A stretch of DNA of 22,173 nucleotides from an uncultured Bacilli bacterium (GCA_934091015.1 CAKOKM010000023.1:1-22173), one strand, 5' to 3'; shown: positions 7,180 to 13,976, counted from the stretch's first letter. A program made the numbers and translations. Notes: generated from the letters alone by a model not told the origin.

Positions 7180-9756
7180 ATGAATAATGAAGAAAATGAA
7201 AATATAATTGATACTACAAACGTAGATACTAATGAAGATTTAGTTACTCATGAAGAAATTGTTGATGATAATATTAAGGTAAATAATGATTCGACTGATG
7301 ATTTTAGTGGTGTATTTCATGAAAGAGATTCTAGAGATGTAAATAATATTGTTACTGAGGTCAAGGATTCGTTTTTAAGATACTCTATGAGTGTTATTAC
7401 TTCTCGTGCTCTACCAGACTTAAGAGATGGTTTAAAACCTGTTCATAGACGTATTTTATGGTCTATGTATGAGGAGGGGAATACTCCCGATAAACCTCAT
7501 AGAAAATCAGCTACAACTGTTGGTAATGTTATGGGACATTATCATCCACATGGTGACTCTTCTATTTATGAAGCAATGGTAAGACTTGCACAGGATTTTA
7601 GTCAAAGATATACTTTGGTTGATGGACACGGAAACTTTGGTAATATTGATGGTGATAGTGCAGCCGCTTACCGTTATACTGAGGCTAGATTATCTAAGTT
7701 ATCTCTTGAATTATTAAGAGATATTAATAAAGATACTGTTAATTTTATGCCTAACTTTGATGAAACTTTAAAAGAACCTAAGGTTTTACCTAGTAAATTT
7801 CCAAATGTACTTGTAAATGGAACAATGGGTATTGCAGTTGGTATGGCTACTAATATTCCTCCTCATAATTTAGGTGAGGTTATAGATGGATGTGTTGCTT
7901 ATATTGATAATCCTGATATTGATACTTTAGGTTTAATGCAATATATTAAAGGACCTGATTTTCCAACAGGTGGTATTATTTTAGGAAATTCGGGTATTAA
8001 ACAGGCTTATGAGACTGGAAGAGGAACAATAACTGTTAGAAGTAGAGCGGAAATTGAAGAAAAGGGAACTCATTCAAATATTGTTATTACTGAAGTTCCT
8101 TATGGTGTTAATACGAGTGAACTTAAAAATAAAGTTGCTGAACTTGTTCATAACAAGATTATTGATGGTATTACTGATTATCATACTGATTTAAAGGATG
8201 GAGTTAAAATTACTATTACTTTAAAGAAGGATGCTAATGCACAGGTTGTTTTAAATAAATTATTTAAACATTCTCAATTTCAAGTTAATTATAGTATTAT
8301 CTTTTTAATGCTTGATCAAGGTGTTCCACGTACTTTGGGATTAAAATCTATTATTTCGAAGTATATAGATCATCAAAAAGAAGTTATTATTAGAAGAACT
8401 AAGTTTGATTTGAAAAAGAGTGAAGCTAGAGTTCATATTTTAGAAGGTTATAAGATTGCTCTTGATAATATTGATGAGGTTATTAATGTTATTAAGACAT
8501 CTGAAACCGATGAAATTGCTAAAAAGACTTTAATGGATAGATTTTTCTTATCTCAAATTCAAGCTGAAAGTATTTTGGAATTAAAGTTAAGACGTTTAAC
8601 TGGTTTAGAAAGAAGTAAGATTGAAGAGGAATTAAAGTCATTATTAGATCTAATTGAGGAATTAAAATCAATTTTAGCTAGTGAAGAAAAAGTTTTAAAC
8701 ATTATAAAACAAGAATTATTAGATATTAAGAATAGATACTCTGATGATAGACGTACTTCTATTGATATGACTGCTATTGATTATATTGAAGATGAGTCTT
8801 TAATTCCAAATGAAAATATAGTTATTTCTTTAACATCTAAAGGATATATTAAGAGAACTACTTCTGAAACTTATAAGATTCAAAATAGAGGTGGTGTAGG
8901 TGTAAAGGGAATGTCAACTAATGAGGAAGATTATGTCGAGTATATGTCAAACTTGATGTCTCATGATTATGTATTATTATTTACTAATAAGGGTAAGGTA
9001 TATAAGATTAAAGGATATGAGGTTCCTGAATTTAGTAGAACTGCTAAGGGATTACCAATTATTAATTTATTACAAATAGATAAAGATGAATACGTAACTT
9101 CAATGCTTACTTATTCTAGAACTGATAGTGCTAAATATTTATTATTTGCTACTAAGAAAGGTATTGTTAAGAAGACTGCTATTGAGGAATTTGATAATAT
9201 TAGAAAATCTGGTAAGATTTGTATTAGTTTAAGAGATAATGATGAATTGATTGGCGTTAAGAAAACTGACGGTGAATGCGATGTTGTTCTTGCTTCATCA
9301 GCTGGTAGAGTTGTATTATTCAAAGAATCCGATATTAGAATGATGGGTAGAACTGCTTCTGGAGTTAAAGGAATTAATCTCGGTGATGAGTTATGTGTTG
9401 GTGTAGAAACTACTAAGGAATCTGATAATATTATAATTGTTACTGAAAAAGGTTATGGTAAATTAACATTAATTAGTGAGTTTAGAAAAACTAGTAGAGG
9501 TAGCAAAGGTGTTAAGGCATTAAATATTACTGATAAGAATGGTGGTATTGCTGCAATTAAACGTGTAGAAGATAATTGTGATTTAATGATTATTACAAAT
9601 GAAGGTATTATCATAAGAATTCCACTTGATCAATTAAGTCAATTAGGTAGAGTCACTCAAGGAACTAGACTTATTAATCTTAAAAATGATCAAAAAGTTG
9701 CAGCTATAAGCTTAATTTTAAGAAATAATGATGAAATTAACGATGTAAATGAGTAA
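7180..9756 (+). CDS. gyrA: DNA gyrase subunit A
   Basis: GyrA cuts and rejoins DNA through a tyrosyl phosphodiester. The 858 residues show the breakage-reunion domain: SRALPDLRDGLKPVHRRIL (75-93), the quinolone-resistance region HPHGDSSIYE (122-131) with Ser127 and Glu131 at the positions of E. coli Ser83 and Asp87 (wild-type-like), and catalytic Tyr166 in RYTEARL. A coiled coil around 475-520 is followed by the beta-pinwheel C-terminal domain. Two oddities are visible. An acidic, Asn-rich extension of about 50 residues precedes the conserved start. The GyrA box, normally Q-R/K-R-G-G-K/R-G, reads QNRGGVG (568-574). Adjacency to gyrB and full length favour GyrA over ParC. A terminator overlaps the stop codon. 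Confidence 0.96.
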   Translation: MNNEENENIIDTTNVDTNEDLVTHEEIVDDNIKVNNDSTDDFSGVFHERDSRDVNNIVTEVKDSFLRYSMSVITSRALPDLRDGLKPVHRRILWSMYEEGNTPDKPHRKSATTVGNVMGHYHPHGDSSIYEAMVRLAQDFSQRYTLVDGHGNFGNIDGDSAAAYRYTEARLSKLSLELLRDINKDTVNFMPNFDETLKEPKVLPSKFPNVLVNGTMGIAVGMATNIPPHNLGEVIDGCVAYIDNPDIDTLGLMQYIKGPDFPTGGIILGNSGIKQAYETGRGTITVRSRAEIEEKGTHSNIVITEVPYGVNTSELKNKVAELVHNKIIDGITDYHTDLKDGVKITITLKKDANAQVVLNKLFKHSQFQVNYSIIFLMLDQGVPRTLGLKSIISKYIDHQKEVIIRRTKFDLKKSEARVHILEGYKIALDNIDEVINVIKTSETDEIAKKTLMDRFFLSQIQAESILELKLRRLTGLERSKIEEELKSLLDLIEELKSILASEEKVLNIIKQELLDIKNRYSDDRRTSIDMTAIDYIEDESLIPNENIVISLTSKGYIKRTTSETYKIQNRGGVGVKGMSTNEEDYVEYMSNLMSHDYVLLFTNKGKVYKIKGYEVPEFSRTAKGLPIINLLQIDKDEYVTSMLTYSRTDSAKYLLFATKKGIVKKTAIEEFDNIRKSGKICISLRDNDELIGVKKTDGECDVVLASSAGRVVLFKESDIRMMGRTASGVKGINLGDELCVGVETTKESDNIIIVTEKGYGKLTLISEFRKTSRGSKGVKALNITDKNGGIAAIKRVEDNCDLMIITNEGIIIRIPLDQLSQLGRVTQGTRLINLKNDQKVAAISLILRNNDEINDVNE

Positions 9757-9774
9757 TTTATATCGTTTTTCTTT
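9741..9774 (+). terminator. Terminator of gyrB-gyrA
   Basis: CGATGTAAAT (9741-9750) pairs with ATTTATATCG (9756-9765), a 10-bp stem with one wobble and a 5-base loop. TTTTTCTTT follows. The gyrA stop codon lies in the loop and right arm. Confidence 0.75.
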
Positions 9775-9787
9775 ATTTTAAAAAAGT

Positions 9788-9796
9788 TTTCCACAT
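9788..9796 (+). promoter_or_regulatory. DnaA box at left edge of the parS array
   Basis: TTTTCCACA, the same box form as in oriC, inside the 15-base context AAAGTTTTCCACATT that recurs at the right edge of the array (11355-11363). Confidence 0.6.
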
Positions 9797-9846
9797 TTTT
9801 TGTTTCAATAAATATTTATTTAATATATAGTTATTAACATTTATTT

Positions 9847-9876
9847 AAAAAATTATTTCCCGGGAAATAATTTTTT
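9847..9876. promoter_or_regulatory. Noc-binding-type palindrome 1
   Basis: A perfect 30-base palindrome centred at 9861.5 containing TATTTCCCGGGAAATA, the 16-bp Noc-binding sequence of B. subtilis. CCCGGG stands out sharply in this A/T-rich stretch. There is no loop, so it is unlikely to be a terminator although T residues follow. Confidence 0.8.
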
Positions 9877-9943
9877 TATTAATTATGGTTATTTTGGCTA
9901 TTTATATTATTTTTTAAAAAGTTATTAACATTATTTTTATACA

Positions 9944-9959
9944 AGTTTCACGTGAAACG
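9944..9959. promoter_or_regulatory. parS: parS site 1
   Basis: Perfect 14-base core GTTTCACGTGAAAC (9945-9958), the ParB/Spo0J-binding centromere palindrome; outer bases are A and G instead of T and A. It starts the first copy of the long direct repeat. Confidence 0.9.
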
Positions 9960-10114
9960 TTTACTAATAAATATAACGTAAGTAATCTTAAGTTATCAAT
10001 TTAAAACATATTTCTTAATTATTTATTAAATTAATATTATTAAAATATTAAAATTACTAAAATTTATATAAAAGTATTTATAATATGCTAGTAGATAAAT
10101 TAAATTGTTACCAT

Positions 10115-10130
10115 AGTTTCACGTAAAACA
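10115..10130. promoter_or_regulatory. parS: parS site 2 (one mismatch)
   Basis: GTTTCACGTAAAAC (10116-10129) differs from the parS core by a single G to A change in one half-site. The homologous site in repeat copy 2 (11216-11229) is intact, so this is a decayed copy. Confidence 0.75.
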
Positions 10131-10151
10131 TTATATGTGTATATAAGCATA

Positions 10152-10175
10152 AAATTATTTCCCGGGAAATAATTT
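10152..10175. promoter_or_regulatory. Noc-binding-type palindrome 2
   Basis: A perfect 24-base palindrome centred at 10163.5, containing TATTTCCCGGGAAATA. It lies 41 bases centre to centre from parS 2. Confidence 0.8.
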
Positions 10176-10315
10176 GTTCGATATTTTTAATATTTTTTAA
10201 GCTGTTTTTTTTTGTAAACTATTTTATTTATTACTTATATATATTTATTTTGTTTATTTCAGTTAATTTCTGTGATTTATATTTTTAATAATTATTATTA
10301 ATATCATATTATAAT

Positions 10316-10331
10316 TGTTTCACGTGAAACT
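10316..10331. promoter_or_regulatory. parS: parS site 3
   Basis: TGTTTCACGTGAAACT: 15 of 16 consensus bases, with a perfect 14-base core. Confidence 0.9.
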
Positions 10332-10500
10332 ATTATTATTAAATGTAATATATAATTCATAATTATTATTTTTAATTTGAAATTTATTTATATTATCATA
10401 ATTTATGATTTTTATTTTTTTATATATTATGTATTTAGTGTAATTAATTCATTTGATATTAAATAATAATTACTATTTAAATTTTTTACTATATTTATTA

Positions 10501-10516
10501 TGTTTCACGTGAAACA
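10501..10516. promoter_or_regulatory. parS: parS site 4 (perfect 16-mer)
   Basis: TGTTTCACGTGAAACA, identical to the full consensus parS of B. subtilis Spo0J. Confidence 0.95.
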
Positions 10517-10554
10517 TACATGATTAGTAATTTAATATTGATTTATATGTTTTA

Positions 10555-10578
10555 AAATTATTTTCCGGAAAATAATTT
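10555..10578. promoter_or_regulatory. Noc-type palindrome 3 (variant core)
   Basis: A perfect 24-base palindrome centred at 10566.5 with the same outer arms as the other three, but with core TTTTCCGGAAAA in place of TTTCCCGGGAAA. Both half-sites changed in the same way, so symmetry was preserved, which suggests selection for dimer binding. Confidence 0.65.
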
Positions 10579-10668
10579 GTTTGATATCATTAACAATGAT
10601 TAAGCTAATATTTAGGTAAATTATATTATTTAAATTAGTTTTATATTAATGGCTTTTACTTTGGTATA

Positions 10669-10684
10669 TGTTTCACGTGAAACT
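10669..10684. promoter_or_regulatory. parS: parS site 5
   Basis: TGTTTCACGTGAAACT: 15 of 16 consensus bases, with a perfect core. Confidence 0.9.
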
Positions 10685-10910
10685 ATTTATTATAAACAAC
10701 TTATGTGATTCTTAATTAACAAGTTTAATTTATAATTTATAAATATGATAATAATTTTTATGATTACATTTTATATTTAATGTAATTAGTTTATTTTTGT
10801 ATATTTGGAGTGATCATTATTTTTAGTTAATAATTAATTAAAATAATATTTAACATTTATTTCAATATAAATTATTATATTTTTAATTTTTTACATTTTA
10901 AATTTGATAT

Positions 10911-10926
10911 GGTTTCACGTGAAACT
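10911..10926. promoter_or_regulatory. parS: parS site 6
   Basis: Perfect 14-base core (10912-10925) flanked by G and T. Confidence 0.9.
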
Positions 10927-11024
10927 ATAATTATAGATCAATTTATTTACTGATATTATTATTAAAAATTATAACTGATTTGTTGGTGATATCTATATAA
11001 TTATATTGTACTTGTATTATTTTA

Positions 11025-11040
11025 TGTTTCACGTGAAACG
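11025..11040. promoter_or_regulatory. parS: parS site 7
   Basis: TGTTTCACGTGAAACG: 15 of 16 consensus bases. It opens copy 2 of the long direct repeat. Confidence 0.9.
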
Positions 11041-11214
11041 TTACTAATAAATGTAACGTAAGTAATTTTAAGTTTTTAATTTAAAACATATTTTTAAATT
11101 ATTAATATATTTTTTTAATTAACTATTAAATTAATATTATTAATATATTAAAATTACTAAAATTTATATAAAAGTATTTATAATATGCTAGTAGATAAAT
11201 TAAATTGTTACCAT

Positions 11215-11230
11215 AGTTTCACGTGAAACA
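11215..11230. promoter_or_regulatory. parS: parS site 8
   Basis: Perfect 14-base core (11216-11229), 15 of 16 bases of the full consensus. Confidence 0.9.
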
Positions 11231-11260
11231 TTATAAGTGTATATTAACGTAAAATACATA

Positions 11261-11284
11261 AAATTATTTCCCGGGAAATAATTT
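11261..11284. promoter_or_regulatory. Noc-binding-type palindrome 4
   Basis: A perfect 24-base palindrome centred at 11272.5, identical to palindrome 2 and containing TATTTCCCGGGAAATA. It is the right-hand end of the array. Confidence 0.8.
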
Positions 11285-11354
11285 GTTTGATTATACTTGT
11301 TAAAATTAATTTTATAAACTATGAATTTTAGTAATAATTTTATATTTTTTAAAG

Positions 11355-11363
11355 TTTTCCACA
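11355..11363 (+). promoter_or_regulatory. DnaA box at right edge of the parS array
   Basis: TTTTCCACA in the context AAAGTTTTCCACATT, identical over 15 bases to the copy at the left edge (9788-9796) and in the same orientation. It lies just upstream of the SRP RNA promoter. Confidence 0.6.
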
Positions 11364-11371
11364 TTATTTTC

Positions 11372-11400
11372 TTGTTATATATTATTTGATGTGTTATATT
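11372..11400 (+). promoter_or_regulatory. Probable promoter of the SRP RNA gene
   Basis: TTGTTA (11372-11377) and TATATT (11395-11400) are separated by 17 bases. The predicted start, about 11406, coincides with the first paired base of the SRP RNA. Confidence 0.6.
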
Positions 11401-11405
11401 ATATT

Positions 11406-11480
11406 TGTGCAATGTGTATGTAATAACCTGGTCAGATTAGGAATAAAGCAGCCATATTTACCTCTACACATGTGCACTTT
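11406..11480 (+). ncRNA. ffs: Signal recognition particle RNA, short (4.5S-like) form
   Basis: The conserved Ffh-binding domain is recognisable in CCTGGTCAG (11427-11435) and GCAGCC (11448-11453). A TTA/TAA stem closes a GGAA tetraloop (11440-11443). GTGCA at 11407-11411 pairs with TGCAC at 11473-11477 to close the rod, and a run of seven T residues (11478-11484) then ends transcription. The RNA scaffolds Ffh and FtsY for co-translational membrane targeting. At about 72 bases it has no Alu domain, unlike the roughly 270-base scRNA of Bacillus, and it is even shorter than E. coli 4.5S RNA. In B. subtilis the gene lies between tadA and dnaX; here it precedes tadA. Confidence 0.9.
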
Positions 11481-11506
11481 TTTTGTTTGAAATGGAGAAG
11501 TTAATT

Positions 11507-11923
11507 ATGATAGATGATGTATATAAATTATTAATAAAGTTATCTAATAAAGCTATTAAGCATAATGAGGTACCTGTTGCAGCTGTTTTAGTTGCTGATG
11601 GCAAAATTGTTTCATATGCTTATAATAAACGTCATAAAAGTAATTGTGTTTTTGATCACGCAGAAATTATTGCTATTTCTAAATATTCTAAAAAAATAAA
11701 CGATTGGAGATTAAACAAATGTACGCTATATGTGACAATTGAACCGTGTGATATGTGTAAGTTATTTATTCGCGAAAGTAGAATAGAAAATGTGTACTAT
11801 TTATTTGAAAAAAGTACTGATAAGAAGATGTATTCGAAAATAAATTTTTATAAAATAGATAATGATATTCTTGAAAATGAATATAAAAAAATAAGTGATT
11901 TGTTTTGGAAAAATAAGAGATAA
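11507..11923 (+). CDS. tadA: tRNA-specific adenosine deaminase TadA
   Basis: TadA converts adenosine-34 to inosine in tRNA-Arg(ACG). The 138 residues show the cytidine/deoxycytidylate deaminase fold: EVPVAAVLV (21-29), the zinc and proton-shuttle motif HAE (51-53), and the PCxxC zinc motif PCDMC (80-84). Typical TadA has PCxMCAGA; here CKLFI follows the second half, a mild divergence. I place the start at ATG 11507, because GGAGAAG lies six bases upstream and the N-terminal length then fits the family; in-frame TTG 11483 and ATG 11492 are less likely. It follows the SRP RNA terminator closely and precedes dnaX, in the tadA-dnaX neighbourhood of Bacilli. Confidence 0.9.
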   Translation: MIDDVYKLLIKLSNKAIKHNEVPVAAVLVADGKIVSYAYNKRHKSNCVFDHAEIIAISKYSKKINDWRLNKCTLYVTIEPCDMCKLFIRESRIENVYYLFEKSTDKKMYSKINFYKIDNDILENEYKKISDLFWKNKR

Positions 11924-11933
11924 ATGGTATAAT
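11905..11933 (+). promoter_or_regulatory. Probable dnaX promoter
   Basis: TTGGAA (11905-11910), a 17-base spacer, and TATAAT (11928-11933) with a TGG extension. Transcription from about 11940 would leave a leader of only about 15 bases, just enough to include AGGTGGTGAT. Confidence 0.6.
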
Positions 11934-11954
11934 TAGTAGTAGGTGGTGATGCTG

Positions 11955-13658
11955 ATGGCATATAAGGTTTTATATAGAAAATATCGACCTGATTCTTTTG
12001 AAAATTTATATGGACAAGAAGCTATTAAAAAGTTACTTTCAGAATCAATTGTTTTAAATAAAGTATCACATGCTTATTTGTTTCATGGTCCTAGAGGTAC
12101 TGGTAAGACAAGTACTGCTAAAATATTTGCTAAAGCAATTAATTGTGAAAATAATGTAGATGGTAATCCTTGTAATAAGTGCAATAGTTGTGTTAATTTT
12201 AATGAATCACCAGATATAATAGAAATAGATGCTGCTAGTAATAATGGTGTTGATGAAATAAGAAATTTACGTGATAGTGCTAAAATACTGCCAACTTTTT
12301 CAAAATATAAGATTTATATTATTGATGAAGTTCATATGTTATCTGGTAGTGCATGGAATGCTTTTTTAAAAACTTTAGAAGAACCGCCTAGTCATGTTAT
12401 TTTTATTTTAGCTACAACTGAATTACAAAAAATTCCACTTACTATTTTATCAAGATGTCAACGCTTTTCTTTTAAGAAATTGTCACCAGATATTATTGTA
12501 AGTAATATATTAAGAATTTCTAAATTAGAAAATATTGAAATAACTGATTCGGCTGCTAATTTAATTGCTGAACTTGCTGATGGTGCGATGAGAGATGCTT
12601 TAAGTATGCTTGATCAATTATCTAAAGAAAATGTTTTAATTGATGATAAGCTTATAGGTGATACTTTTGGTTTTGTTGGATCAAAGGATGTAGAGAAGAT
12701 TTTTGAATTATTAAATGATGCTTGTTACGAAGATGTTAACGCTATATTTAATGAATATGGTGATAAGGGATTAAATATTAATTTGTTTGTAAATAAAATT
12801 ATTGCATATATCTTTGATTTGGAAATGAAAATTGTTAATGGTTTAAGTTATCCAATTGCTGTATGTGATTTAAAAAATATGGCTTTTGATTTATCAAATG
12901 TTTTTGGTAAAAAGAATTCATTAGATTTAATTAAAATTATATTATTTAGCTATTATCAAAAATGTAAAGTTGATAATAAAGATAAAATAAAAATTACTAG
13001 TGAGTCAAGTAATAATGAGATAATTGACAAAAAAGTTAATAAAGTTGACAATTTGTCAATTGACAAAAAAGTCAATAATTTAGAACAAAAACAAGAATTT
13101 AATGAAGATACAAAAGATGATGTTACTAATAGTTTAAATATTATCCAAGATTCTTCAAATGTTAATAATGTTAGTGGTTCCAAAAAGAAAATAACTGATG
13201 AATTTATTAAAATTAGAATAAACAATTCTTATGTAAACGCTAGTCGTGATTGTAAAAAGGAATTTAATGAATTATGGAATAAATTTTTGACTGATATTGA
13301 ATTTGAAAATAATCATGATTTATTAAATTTAATTGAAAATGTTAGTATTGAAGTTGTTTCACCAACAAATGTTATTTTTGCCAATAAGTCTCAATCGACA
13401 GTTTTATTGTTTAATGAAAGTTTAGATTTAATAGAAAATGCCTTTAATAAGGCATGTAAAAATAAAAAGAGTTTTATATGCTTAACACTTAATGATTGGA
13501 ATATTGAAAAAAGTAAATATATGGAATTACTAAAAAATAAACAAAATAATTTTGTATATATAGAAGAAAAAAATGATATAATTAGTGAAGATGATGCGAA
13601 TTTGTCAGTGTCAATTGCAAATGACTTATTTGGTGATTCGCTATTGGAAGTTAAATAA
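11955..13658 (+). CDS. dnaX: DNA polymerase III subunit gamma/tau
   Basis: DnaX is the motor subunit of the clamp loader that opens and places the DnaN ring. The start is ATG 11955, preceded by AGGTGGTGAT (11941-11950), giving 567 residues; the in-frame upstream GTGs lie within that ribosome binding site. The AAA+ domain shows Walker A GPRGTGKT (45-52), four zinc cysteines (64, 73, 76, 79), EIDAASNNGVDEIR (90-103), Walker B YIIDEVH (121-127) and SRCQRF (166-171) with the arginine finger. The collar domain ends near 350, then comes an Asn/Asp/Lys-rich linker and a tau-like C-terminal domain. Two AAAAAAG runs in the linker are a possible frameshift site (see findings). ebfC and recR follow, as in most bacteria. 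Confidence 0.96.
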   Translation: MAYKVLYRKYRPDSFENLYGQEAIKKLLSESIVLNKVSHAYLFHGPRGTGKTSTAKIFAKAINCENNVDGNPCNKCNSCVNFNESPDIIEIDAASNNGVDEIRNLRDSAKILPTFSKYKIYIIDEVHMLSGSAWNAFLKTLEEPPSHVIFILATTELQKIPLTILSRCQRFSFKKLSPDIIVSNILRISKLENIEITDSAANLIAELADGAMRDALSMLDQLSKENVLIDDKLIGDTFGFVGSKDVEKIFELLNDACYEDVNAIFNEYGDKGLNINLFVNKIIAYIFDLEMKIVNGLSYPIAVCDLKNMAFDLSNVFGKKNSLDLIKIILFSYYQKCKVDNKDKIKITSESSNNEIIDKKVNKVDNLSIDKKVNNLEQKQEFNEDTKDDVTNSLNIIQDSSNVNNVSGSKKKITDEFIKIRINNSYVNASRDCKKEFNELWNKFLTDIEFENNHDLLNLIENVSIEVVSPTNVIFANKSQSTVLLFNESLDLIENAFNKACKNKKSFICLTLNDWNIEKSKYMELLKNKQNNFVYIEEKNDIISEDDANLSVSIANDLFGDSLLEVK

Positions 13659-13676
13659 AGAAAGAGGAATGATTTT

Positions 13677-13976
13677 ATGAATATGCAAAAATTAATGCAA
13701 GAAGCCCAAAAAATGCAAAGGGTTATAACTGAAAAACAAGAAGAAATTTTTAAAACAAATTATGAAGGTAAATCTGGATTTGTTACTGTTGTATTAAGTG
13801 GTAAAAAGGAAATGGTTTCTATAAAGATAGATACTCCATCATTAACTGATGCTGAGGATATAGATGCTTTACAAGATATGATTAAGATTGCTCATAATGA
13901 AGCAGTCTCTAAAATTGATAAGGACGTAGAAGTTAAACTTGGAACTTATGCTAAAGGTTTAAATGGTTTGATGTAA
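13677..13976 (+). CDS. ebfC: YbaB/EbfC family nucleoid-associated protein
   Basis: A 99-residue protein of the size and layout of YbaB/EbfC, a small DNA-binding dimer. The N-terminal helix MNMQKLMQEAQKMQRVITEKQEEI and the strand VTVVLSGKKEMVSIKID, followed by D-A-E-D-IDALQDMIKIAHNEAVSKI, are characteristic. AGAGGA lies about 8 bases upstream. The stop codon overlaps the recR start (TAATG), so the two are translationally coupled. The dnaX-ybaB-recR block is one of the most conserved bacterial gene clusters, which supports the call. Its precise function is unsettled across bacteria; nucleoid organisation is the usual inference. Confidence 0.94.
   Translation: MNMQKLMQEAQKMQRVITEKQEEIFKTNYEGKSGFVTVVLSGKKEMVSIKIDTPSLTDAEDIDALQDMIKIAHNEAVSKIDKDVEVKLGTYAKGLNGLM

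Larger units (their letters stand above)
9945..10180 (+). repeat. Long direct repeat, copy 1 (parS-parS-Noc site module)
   Basis: Begins with parS 1 and ends after the second Noc-type palindrome. It resembles 11026-11289 throughout, with small gaps; 80 consecutive bases (10045-10124) are identical to 11145-11224. The copies differ by one substitution in the second parS. Confidence 0.85.
11026..11289 (+). repeat. Long direct repeat, copy 2 (parS-parS-Noc site module)
   Basis: Second copy of 9945-10180, carrying parS 7, parS 8 and Noc-type palindrome 4 in the same order. It is slightly longer than copy 1 because of A/T-rich insertions, including about 10 bases before the Noc-type site. Both parS cores are intact here. 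Confidence 0.85.
9775..11405. other. Gene-free parS/Noc-site array (centromere-like region)
   Basis: No credible gene is present: there is no reading frame with a ribosome binding site, and composition is far more A/T-rich than the flanking genes. The stretch contains eight parS palindromes and four Noc-type palindromes in the order N-PP-N-PP-N-PPPP-N, a direct duplication of about 235-265 bp, and a DnaA box close to each end (9788-9796, 11355-11363). Spacing between neighbouring parS centres is about 114-242 bases. Loading of ParB/Spo0J and Noc near the origin is inferred from the sites; neither protein is encoded in the window. Confidence 0.85.

Noticed and set aside
9111..9323. A 70-codon open frame on the minus strand within gyrA
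   Set aside because: It lies entirely opposite a conserved part of gyrA; codon composition follows the sense gene.
9944..11230. The recurring 14-base palindromes as a CRISPR array or insertion-sequence ends
   Set aside because: Spacing varies (114-242 bases), the spacers are not of uniform length, two stretches are duplicated, and no cas or transposase gene is present. The motif is identical to parS.
9847..11284. The CCCGGG palindromes as transcription terminators
   Set aside because: They are perfect palindromes with no loop, three of the four lack a following T-tract, and gyrA already has a terminator at 9741-9774. The exact match to the Noc site explains them better.
11200..11412. A 70-codon open frame on the minus strand at the right end of the parS array
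   Set aside because: It is built from parS, Noc-type palindrome and A/T-rich spacer sequence, and it runs into the SRP RNA. There is no sign of protein constraint.
12956..13225. An 89-codon open frame on the minus strand within dnaX
   Set aside because: It is a shadow of the Asn/Lys-rich dnaX linker, which reads as Leu/Phe-rich on the opposite strand.
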